Shown here piece by piece: positions 44,629 to 51,674 of a DNA stretch of 64,000 bases. This DNA comes from CAXBNB01 sp049115735 (GTDB taxonomy: Bacteria > Bacteroidota > Bacteroidia > Cytophagales > Cyclobacteriaceae). A model generated the notes under the pieces. That model had not been told where the DNA came from and did not search any database. It was given only the letters and a program-made list of their open reading frames with translations. The position numbers were made by a program, and so were the translations under genes. Location: positions 1 to 64,000 of the forward strand of contig JAGDZP010000005.1 in NCBI GenBank assembly GCA_049115735.1. The letters are read 5' to 3'. Each line of letters begins with the position of its first letter. Position 1 is the first letter of the stretch.

Positions 44629-46482
44629 TCAAGAAGTGAGTTTAACCAGGACATCATCATCGAAAATATCATCACCATCTTTAAAGCAAACTTCGGCTAT
44701 GGTACCTGACTTATCCGCTTTCACAGCGTTAATGACTTTCATCGCTTCTATATAGCAAATGACATCTCCCTCAGCTACTTTATCTCCAACTTGAATACCC
44801 TTTTCCGATGAGTCACGAGTCAGGTAGGTCTTTCCTTCCAGTGGAGCTAGTATCTCTTCTATTACTCCATTGTTCTGAACAGCCGCTTGGGAAGTGGCCG
44901 GATCAGCCTGACCATTTTCTTTTAATCCAATAGTCACATTAAATTTCTCCCCATTAACATCAACTGTCACTGTTTGCGGCTCTTCACCAATTGCCACTCC
45001 TCCAGATCCTTCTGATACTTTTGCCGCTTTTCTTTCAGCTAAATCAGCAAGGAATGATTCTTTTGCTTTTCCGGATTTGTAATCATTATATTGAGGAGCG
45101 TGAAGTGCATATTCTAACAATTCTTCATCATCCTGGCCACAATCCCAGCCTTTATCCTCCATTTCCTTTCTGAGTTCATCTAGCGCATCGGGGTACAATT
45201 CGGCTGGATCTCCTTCGAAGAACTCTCTTCCCTGTTCTTTTGCCAGTGCCTTCAATTCATCCCCTACTTTTCCTGGCAATCTGCCACTTTGACCAAGAAT
45301 CATAGCCCATGTGTTATCGTCAAGAAGAGACCAGCGTTCCTTGCCTTTCAGCATTTGCATCACATTTACGAGTGCTGCGTTTTTCACATATTGACTAAAA
45401 GGTGTTACTAGAGGAGGATAGCCCATTATTGGCCATACATGCTTCACTTCATCAAAGAGCTTGATAAGCAAATCATCTTGAGTGAGTTGCGGTTGACCCT
45501 TCTTCTCCATGAATTTGTTAATGCTCTTCAGGTTGTTTTCCAGGTCAGCCATCAAGCTACCCATCATTCCTCCAGGCAATCCCGGAGCAATGAGTAGAGA
45601 ATTCATGTGACGGTTCTTTGGGTTTATCCAGTAACCGAGAAAATCATCAATAAACTCCTGAGTCAATGTGCGCGCCTCCATATAGGCATTCATGTTGATA
45701 TCAGGAACAGAGAATCCATCGTCTTTCAAAACTTCATGAACAGTGAGCAAATCAGCATGAGCAGTACCCCAGGAAAGAGGCTCCATGCCTACGTCAATGA
45801 TATCCGCACCTGCTCTGGCCGCTTCCAATGAAGATGTGACCGAAAAACCCGGTCCTGAATGACCATGGTATTGAACCAGAATATCTGACTTAAAATCTTT
45901 AATCCCTTTTACAATTTTTCCTATGGAAGCTGGGCGGCCAATTCCGGCCATGTCTTTAATGCAAATTTCTTCGGCTCCCATCTCAATCAATTCCTTAGCC
46001 ATATTCACATAGTATTCAACCGTGTGAATCTGAGAATAAGTTATACAAAGACAGGTTTGGGATATCATTCCACCAGCCTTCGCATATTCGATTGACTTAG
46101 CGAGATTCCTCGTATCATTCAAGCCATCAAATGACCTGGCTATATCCGTTCCTTGCAGCTTCTTCACTTTAAACATCAGCTTTCGGACGTCATCCGGCAC
46201 GGGGTACATCCTCAAACTATTCAGCCCTCGTTCCAGCATCTGAGTTTGGATACCAGCATCGTTAAAGGCTTGTGTCCATTGCCTGTTTGAAATGTTAGGA
46301 TTTTCACCATAGAGAAGGTTGATCTGCTCAAACCCACCTCCGTTGGTTTCTACTCTACTGAAGCAGCCCATATCCACAATAGTAGGGGCAATTTTAGTCA
46401 GCTGATCCACTCTGGGCATGTATTTGCCAGATGATTGCCACATGTCTCTATATACCAGGCAAAGCCCAATTTCTCTTCCCAT
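44629..46482 (-). CDS. oadA: Oxaloacetate decarboxylase alpha subunit (carboxyltransferase plus biotin carrier)
   Basis: The 617-residue protein has an HMG-CoA-lyase-like carboxyltransferase barrel (LVYRDMWQSS..., EEICIKDMAGIGRPAS, VQYHGHSGPGF, DVGMEPLSWGT) and a conserved carboxylase domain. A proline/alanine-type linker and a C-terminal biotinyl domain with EAMKV (biotin on Lys) follow. The barrel matches oxaloacetate decarboxylase/pyruvate carboxylase subunit B rather than methylmalonyl-CoA carboxyltransferase, so oxaloacetate is the likely substrate. No biotin carboxylase is nearby, which fits a decarboxylase pump. Together with OadG and OadB it makes a Na+ gradient in the inner membrane. 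Confidence 0.93.
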   Translation of the reverse strand: MGREIGLCLVYRDMWQSSGKYMPRVDQLTKIAPTIVDMGCFSRVETNGGGFEQINLLYGENPNISNRQWTQAFNDAGIQTQMLERGLNSLRMYPVPDDVRKLMFKVKKLQGTDIARSFDGLNDTRNLAKSIEYAKAGGMISQTCLCITYSQIHTVEYYVNMAKELIEMGAEEICIKDMAGIGRPASIGKIVKGIKDFKSDILVQYHGHSGPGFSVTSSLEAARAGADIIDVGMEPLSWGTAHADLLTVHEVLKDDGFSVPDINMNAYMEARTLTQEFIDDFLGYWINPKNRHMNSLLIAPGLPGGMMGSLMADLENNLKSINKFMEKKGQPQLTQDDLLIKLFDEVKHVWPIMGYPPLVTPFSQYVKNAALVNVMQMLKGKERWSLLDDNTWAMILGQSGRLPGKVGDELKALAKEQGREFFEGDPAELYPDALDELRKEMEDKGWDCGQDDEELLEYALHAPQYNDYKSGKAKESFLADLAERKAAKVSEGSGGVAIGEEPQTVTVDVNGEKFNVTIGLKENGQADPATSQAAVQNNGVIEEILAPLEGKTYLTRDSSEKGIQVGDKVAEGDVICYIEAMKVINAVKADKSGTIAEVCFKDGDDIFDDDVLVKLTS

Positions 46483-46520
46483 GTTTATTGTTTTTTATTA
46501 AAAATAAGCGACCAGGTCGC

Positions 46521-46778
46521 TTATACTTTTTCTATTTTCTTTACTTCAGCTTTTCCATCTGACAATTGATGTATGGCTGATTTTATTGCCTCCAGCTTGG
46601 ATGATTCAATTGTAGATATTGCCGTACCTTTTCCTGATGGTTTAACCTCGGCCGGCACAAACTTATTTACAAAGTCAATGAGTAAGTTACCCACAATGAC
46701 CACCAAAGCTAGTACCAGAAATACTGTTATCATTCCGACACCCAAAAGGGATAGTGCAGTGTTTAAGTTATCAGTCAT
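46521..46778 (-). CDS. oadG: Oxaloacetate decarboxylase gamma subunit
   Basis: The 85-residue protein has a single membrane segment (about 9-36, LLGVGMITVFLVLALVVIVG) and a short charged tail, as in OadG-type subunits that bridge alpha and beta. The sequence is poorly conserved in this family, so position supports the call: it is the first gene, 38 bases before oadA. Confidence 0.85.
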   Translation of the reverse strand: MTDNLNTALSLLGVGMITVFLVLALVVIVGNLLIDFVNKFVPAEVKPSGKGTAISTIESSKLEAIKSAIHQLSDGKAEVKKIEKV

Positions 46779-47002
46779 TGCAGGGTTCTTCTATTTGTTC
46801 GGCAGTGAAATTACTCTAAAATACTGGCTTATGAAAATGATATTATTCATTCAAAAACATGCATTTGGTCGGAATTCGAAAGAGTGACCGCAATTGCATA
46901 AGGGAAGAAAACTTAATATTTGAAAGCTATAGTTAAAAGAGTCTTGTTGTTCATGCACAGCAAATTGAATCCCTCAGGGTTAATAGTTTAGTTGAATAAA
47001 GC

Positions 47003-47010
47003 TAGCTTTG
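47003..47010 (+). promoter_or_regulatory. -7 promoter element for the GroES-like gene
   Basis: TAGCTTTG matches TAnnTTTG exactly and includes the in-frame TTG at 47008, which rules that TTG out as start codon. Transcription would start near 47017, with the ATG at 47029. Confidence 0.5.
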
Positions 47011-47028
47011 CCATACAACAGAGAAAAC

Positions 47029-47406
47029 ATGGAAATTACTGCAGACAGGAAACTAAAAAAACTCATAGTTGTAGGTGATCGCGTTTTGATCAAACCTAAA
47101 AAGGAGTCTCAAAAAACAGCCAGTGGCTTGTATTTACCACCGGGAGTTCAGGAAAAAGAAAAGGTTCAATCTGGGTATGTCGTAAAAACTGGACCTGGCT
47201 ATCCGATACCAGCTCCAGCAGATGAAACAGAAAATTGGAAACCCGAAGAAAGCAAGATTCAATACATACCCCTACAAGCTGAAGAGGGAGACTTAGCCAT
47301 TTTTTTACAAAGTGGTGCCTTTGAGGTTATGTTCGAAGGAGATAGATATTTTATAGTTTCCCAGGCATCCATTCTCATGCTCCAGAGAGAAGAAGACCTA
47401 TTATAA
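47029..47406 (+). CDS. GroES-like co-chaperone family protein
   Basis: The 125-residue protein shows the GroES barrel start (GDRVLIKPKKESQKTASGLYLPP) and the middle GYVVKTGPG. An insertion rich in P and E (about 64-85, PIPAPADETENWKPEESK) precedes the final strand EVMFEGDRYFIVSQASIL. True GroES is about 95 residues with a mobile loop that binds GroEL. The insertion and the lack of groEL nearby suggest a specialised paralogue. It is the first gene of a run with the M20 dipeptidase, the rRNA methyltransferase and the DEAD helicase (gaps of 24, 21 and 24 bases). Confidence 0.8.
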   Translation: MEITADRKLKKLIVVGDRVLIKPKKESQKTASGLYLPPGVQEKEKVQSGYVVKTGPGYPIPAPADETENWKPEESKIQYIPLQAEEGDLAIFLQSGAFEVMFEGDRYFIVSQASILMLQREEDLL

Positions 47407-47430
47407 TGATAAACAACAAAGTCTTAAAAA

Positions 47431-48801
47431 ATGATAAAATCACAAGAGTACATACAGGAAAATAAACAACGATTTCTTGACGAACTATTTGAGCTGTTGA
47501 GAATTCCATCAGTAAGTGCAGATTCCAAGTTTAAAGGAGATGTAAGAAAAGCCGCTGAATTTATTAAAGAGAAATTTGATGAGGCAGGAGTAGACAAAGC
47601 TGAAATATGTGAAACCGCAGGACACCCTATTGTTTATGCTGAAAAGATTGTCAATGACTCCTTACCTACGGTATTGGTCTATGGTCATTATGACGTTCAG
47701 CCTGCTGACCCCTATGAGCTCTGGGACTCACCTCCTTTCGAGCCAGTGATAAAAAATGATAGGATTTATGCAAGAGGATCTTGTGACGATAAGGGGCAGT
47801 TTTATATGCACATAAAATCCTTTGAGGCAATGGTGGCCTCCGGCGAGTTAACGTGTAATGTGAAATTCATGATTGAAGGAGAAGAAGAAATTGGTTCCAA
47901 CAATCTAGAAGTTTTTGTAAAAGAAAATAAGGAAAGGCTCAATGCCGATGTTATACTCATTTCCGATACCAGTATCATCAGCAACGAACACCCTTCCATT
48001 ACTGTTGGTCTAAGAGGCATGGCCTATCTGGAAATAGAAGTTACGGGCCCCAATCGCGACTTGCATTCGGGAGTTTATGGTGGTGCCGTGGGTAACCCAA
48101 TCAATACTTTGTGTGATATGATTTCATCATTGATAGATGAAAACGGCAAGATCACCATACCTGGATTCTATGATAAAGTGGCCGAATTATCACAAGATGA
48201 GAGAGATGAAATGGCCAAAGCGCCATTTGATCTTCATGCTTATCGGGAGGATTTAAGGATTGATGCAATCAAAGGGGAAGAAGGCTACTCTACAATAGAA
48301 AGAACAGGCATCAGACCAACACTTGACGTAAATGGCATTTGGGGGGGATACATTGGTGAAGGGGCAAAAACGGTTCTCCCGTCAAAAGCCCATGCGAAGA
48401 TTTCTACCCGACTTGTTCCGAATCAGGATAGTGAAGAAATCACCAAAATGGTGATAGATCATTTACATGCAATTGCACCGAAACATGTGAAGATAAAAAT
48501 TACACCACACCATGGCGGTGAAGCGGCAGTCACCCCTACTGATTCCAGGGGATTCAAAGCGGCTAGTAAAGCATTCGAAGAAGCGTGGAACCAAAAGCCC
48601 ATCCCAACCAGAGATGGCGGCAGCATTCCAATTGTAGCTTTGTTCCAGGAGGTACTGGGTCTCGAATCCGTTCTTCTTGGATTTGGGCTTGATGAAGACG
48701 CCATTCACTCTCCTAACGAAAGCTATGGTGTATTCAACTATAATAAAGGAATAGAAACCATTACCTGGTTTCACCACTTTTTTGCTAAAGAAGGGAATTG
48801 A
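47431..48801 (+). CDS. M20-family dipeptidase
   Basis: The 456-residue protein is a zinc-dependent M20 peptidase of the broad dipeptidase group. Family blocks are VLVYGHYDVQPADP (His and Asp), RGSCDDKGQ (bridging Asp), MIEGEEEIGS (catalytic Glu and metal Glu) and the dimerisation-domain start NRDLHSGVYGG. There is no signal peptide, so it is cytoplasmic. It probably trims dipeptides. It lies 24 bases after the GroES-like gene. Confidence 0.93.
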   Translation: MIKSQEYIQENKQRFLDELFELLRIPSVSADSKFKGDVRKAAEFIKEKFDEAGVDKAEICETAGHPIVYAEKIVNDSLPTVLVYGHYDVQPADPYELWDSPPFEPVIKNDRIYARGSCDDKGQFYMHIKSFEAMVASGELTCNVKFMIEGEEEIGSNNLEVFVKENKERLNADVILISDTSIISNEHPSITVGLRGMAYLEIEVTGPNRDLHSGVYGGAVGNPINTLCDMISSLIDENGKITIPGFYDKVAELSQDERDEMAKAPFDLHAYREDLRIDAIKGEEGYSTIERTGIRPTLDVNGIWGGYIGEGAKTVLPSKAHAKISTRLVPNQDSEEITKMVIDHLHAIAPKHVKIKITPHHGGEAAVTPTDSRGFKAASKAFEEAWNQKPIPTRDGGSIPIVALFQEVLGLESVLLGFGLDEDAIHSPNESYGVFNYNKGIETITWFHHFFAKEGN

Positions 48802-48822
48802 TATTTATCATTCCCAAGATAT

Positions 48823-49980
48823 ATGCGTAGATCAAAACTTGTAGTCAACTGCCAGCCCGGAATAGCACCTGTACTGAAGAAAGAAATTGAGGACTTAGGA
48901 TACCGCCCAATATCGGTTGACAATACCGGTGTTTCTCTTGAAGGGGGGTGGAAAGAAGTGGTAGATTTAAACTTCAACCTCAGAACTGCCTCAAGAGTAC
49001 TCTGGACTATCCGAACGTTTGAAGCCAAAAATCCACAACAACTTTACCTGGAAGCAAAGAAAACTCCATGGCACAAACTGCTACCAAAGGACGGTTTTAT
49101 TTCCATTCATAGTTATGTGAAAAATGATCACATCAGGGATACCAGCTTTGCCAACCTCAAGCTTAAAGATGCTATTGTTGATAGAATGACAGAGGAAACC
49201 GGATCCCGGCCTAATTCAGGGAAAGAGAAGGATAAGACAGTAATTTTCATGTTTTGGTATGAAAATAAATGCAGTATTTATTTCGATACTTCAGGCGAGA
49301 CCATTTCAAAACATGGCTATAGAAAGATGCCCTTTAAAGCTCCAATGATGGAGTCACTTGCAGCGGCTTGTATCAGGTCATCCGGTTGGAAGCCCGGTTC
49401 GGAGCATTTCATTAATCCCATGTGCGGAAGTGGCACCTTGGCGATAGAAGCCGCACTAATAGCTACAAATAAACCTCCTGGGCTTATTAGGAGTAATTAT
49501 GGTTTTATGCATATTGAGGGATATGATGATAGTTTTTTGAATGATGTCAAATCAAAAGTCGATATTAAAAATAATCTTTCGGGAAAAATAATAGCCTCTG
49601 ACATTAATTCCCTGGCCATAAAAGCAGCACGTGAGAATGCAAAGAATGCAGCTGTCTTGGACTTAATCCAGTTCGAACAACTGCCGTTCGAAAAAACCAC
49701 TATCCCTGATGGTAATGGGGCTATCATGATCAACCCGGAATATGGTGATAGACTAGGGGAAATTGAGGAGCTGGAAAAAATTTACAGCCAGATCGGCGAT
49801 TTTTTTAAACAAAAGTGTGGGGGCAAAACAGGCTACATCTTTACAGGAAATTCCAATTTGGCCAAAAAGATAGGTCTAAGAACCAAATCCAAAACTCAAT
49901 TCTTCAATGCAAGAATTGAATGCCGATTATTGGAATATGAATTATATTCCGGAAGTAAAAAAGGCAGGAGACTGTATTAA
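48823..49980 (+). CDS. THUMP-domain RNA methyltransferase, RlmL-like
   Basis: The 385-residue protein resembles the N-terminal half of RlmL, the 23S rRNA G2445 N2-methyltransferase. The THUMP-like part (about 1-160) is followed by the SAM-binding domain with INPMCGSGTLAIEAAL (SAM motif) and ASDINSLAIKAAREN. The catalytic motif IV, usually NPPYG, reads INPEYGDRLG near 304-313. The Pro-to-Glu change is unusual and noted as a finding. The length is normal for Bacteroidota members. Same operon as the M20 and DEAD genes. Confidence 0.85.
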   Translation: MRRSKLVVNCQPGIAPVLKKEIEDLGYRPISVDNTGVSLEGGWKEVVDLNFNLRTASRVLWTIRTFEAKNPQQLYLEAKKTPWHKLLPKDGFISIHSYVKNDHIRDTSFANLKLKDAIVDRMTEETGSRPNSGKEKDKTVIFMFWYENKCSIYFDTSGETISKHGYRKMPFKAPMMESLAAACIRSSGWKPGSEHFINPMCGSGTLAIEAALIATNKPPGLIRSNYGFMHIEGYDDSFLNDVKSKVDIKNNLSGKIIASDINSLAIKAARENAKNAAVLDLIQFEQLPFEKTTIPDGNGAIMINPEYGDRLGEIEELEKIYSQIGDFFKQKCGGKTGYIFTGNSNLAKKIGLRTKSKTQFFNARIECRLLEYELYSGSKKGRRLY

Positions 49981-50004
49981 TTGATCCGAACATAAGTTTT
50001 CACA

Positions 50005-51282
50005 ATGGATAATTCCGGTTTGAAATTTGATCAGCTTAAACTCAATAAGCAAATCTTAAATGCCATTGAAGACTCGTGTTATACTGAGCCTACCCCAATA
50101 CAACAAAAAGCCATTCCGCTAATTCACGCAGGGCATGATGTCTTAGGCATAGCCCAAACAGGTACTGGAAAAACGGCGGCCTTCGTTCTGCCCCTCATCA
50201 TGAAACTAAAATATGCTCAAGGAGATGCCCCTCGTGCCCTCATTCTTGCACCCACCAGGGAATTGGCGGTGCAAATAGATGAGAATATAAAGAAATATGT
50301 GACCTACACCGACCTGCGACACACTGCCATATATGGCGGTTTCGGGGCTAAAATTCAAATAGAAGAAATTGAAAAAGGGGTTGACATACTAACAGCGACT
50401 CCTGGCCGGTTCATGGATATCTACAGGCGACAAATTCTTCAAACGAAAACTATAAAAACCCTCATTATCGATGAAGCCGACAAAATGATGGATATGGGAT
50501 TTATGCCTCAAATAAGGCAAATACTCGAGATCATTCCGGTGAAAAGGCAAAACCTACTCTTTTCTGCCACCATGCCTGAGGGAGTGCTCAAGCTTTCTGA
50601 AGAATTTCTCGAATTTCCAGTTACAGCAGAGGTGACACCACAAGCCTCAACTGTTGATGCGATCGAACAAAAACTCTATGAGGTCCCCAACTTCAAAAGC
50701 AAAATAAACTTGCTGGGTGAGTTGCTTGATAATGAGAAGATGACAAGGGTTATCATATTTGTCAAAACAAAGTCTACGGCCGATAACGTTTTCAAATTTA
50801 TACATAGGAAAATAACTGAATCCGTTCGTGTCATTCATGGTAATAAATCCCAAAATACACGACTCAATTCTATCAATGCTTTTAAGCAAGGAGAGGTAGA
50901 GGTATTGGTGGCTACTGATGTGGCCGCACGTGGAATTGATGTAACCCAGGTAAGCCATGTCATCAACTTCGATGTTCCGCTTATATATGAAGACTATGTT
51001 CACAGAATTGGTAGAACAGGAAGGGCAAAAAATGAAGGAATTGCATTAACATTTGCTAATGAAGCAGAATTATTTCATGTTGGACAAATCGAAAAACTGA
51101 CTAACAAGAAAATCACTTTAGAAAAATTACCCGAAAAAGTGATTATTGAAAAAACACCATTTGAAGAAAAACAATCCATGCTGAGGGAAATAGATTATCG
51201 CAGAAAAAAGGAAGATCCTGACTATCAGGGCGCGTTTCATGATAAAAAGAAGAATAAATTGAAAAATACTAAGAAGCGCTGA
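50005..51282 (+). CDS. DEAD-box RNA helicase (RhlE/CshA-like)
   Basis: The 425-residue ATP-dependent RNA helicase has the full set of motifs: Q-motif PTPIQQKAIP, Walker A AQTGTGKTAA, PTRELAVQ, TPGRF, DEAD in IDEADKMMD, SAT (FSATMP), and HRIGRTGRAKN. The C-terminal tail is short and basic (KKKNKLKNTKKR), suited to RNA binding. It acts in ribosome assembly or mRNA turnover; the exact role is open. It is the last gene of the operon, before the long non-coding gap. Confidence 0.94.
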   Translation: MDNSGLKFDQLKLNKQILNAIEDSCYTEPTPIQQKAIPLIHAGHDVLGIAQTGTGKTAAFVLPLIMKLKYAQGDAPRALILAPTRELAVQIDENIKKYVTYTDLRHTAIYGGFGAKIQIEEIEKGVDILTATPGRFMDIYRRQILQTKTIKTLIIDEADKMMDMGFMPQIRQILEIIPVKRQNLLFSATMPEGVLKLSEEFLEFPVTAEVTPQASTVDAIEQKLYEVPNFKSKINLLGELLDNEKMTRVIIFVKTKSTADNVFKFIHRKITESVRVIHGNKSQNTRLNSINAFKQGEVEVLVATDVAARGIDVTQVSHVINFDVPLIYEDYVHRIGRTGRAKNEGIALTFANEAELFHVGQIEKLTNKKITLEKLPEKVIIEKTPFEEKQSMLREIDYRRKKEDPDYQGAFHDKKKNKLKNTKKR

Positions 51283-51429
51283 TTTTTCATTCGTCTATGA
51301 TATCCACTCATTAATCGAATAATACCTTGCATTCATCCAAATTTATTGGGTTGTTCGTCCTTTCAATCTATTATTGTTTCTAGAAAGATTGATTACTAAA
51401 TCTTTCTTTCCATAGCTGGTTGAAAAGAT

Positions 51430-51469
51430 CTTGTGGGGAATAGGTACTATCGGTACCTAGTCCCACAAG
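51430..51469. repeat. Strong bipartite hairpin
   Basis: The outer 8-bp stem is CTTGTGGG/CCCACAAG; the inner 7-bp stem is TAGGTAC/GTACCTA around a TATCG loop. It has no clear T-run on the plus strand, so it is not a canonical terminator for the helicase operon. It could be a small RNA element or a protein-binding site. Confidence 0.55.
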
Positions 51470-51589
51470 CATCGACTTGAAACCCCCACATGGACCCAGC
51501 TTCTGCTTCAATCTAATTTCAAATCAGAATAATACAATTACTAATTGCGCTTATGTGCCTGTGGAAGACTTTGATTTTAGAGCGCTAAA

Positions 51590-51621
51590 TTGAGAACTTA
51601 CTTGATTTCAATTTAGATTTG
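51590..51621 (+). promoter_or_regulatory. Promoter of gcvP
   Basis: TTG (51590-51592), 21 bases, then TAGATTTG (51614-51621) match the Bacteroidota promoter form. The start site would be near 51628, leaving a leader of about 47 bases. The promoter lies inside the inverted repeat described for this gap. Confidence 0.5.
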
Positions 51622-51674
51622 CGCTTTCCTGAAAATGGAAGCCATCAAAGCACACCCTTAAGTAGAGTTTTAGA

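Larger units (their letters stand above)
51283..51674 (+). other. Non-coding gap with inverted repeats before gcvP
   Basis: No plausible gene lies in these 392 bases. They contain an AT-rich 9-bp hairpin (51382-51407, AGAAAGATT/AATCTTTCT), a strong two-step hairpin (51430-51469), and an alternative partner for the latter's 5' arm (CCCCACA at 51484-51490). The last 100 bases hold a promoter and an imperfect inverted repeat (AGCGC and TAAATTGA mirrored by TCAATTTA and GCGCT, 51581-51625). A known glycine riboswitch pattern was not recognised. Confidence 0.6.

Noticed and set aside
47008..47028. TTG start for the GroES-like protein
   Set aside because: The TTG is part of an exact TAnnTTTG promoter element and would add residues before the typical start.
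51430..51469. attC integron site or insertion-sequence end
   Set aside because: The hairpin lacks the RYYYAAC/GTTRRRY simple-site sequences and no integrase or transposase is present.
51283..51674. Glycine riboswitch upstream of gcvP
   Set aside because: I could not find the paired aptamer pattern or its conserved core, and the likely promoter at 51590-51621 would leave only about 47 bases of leader.
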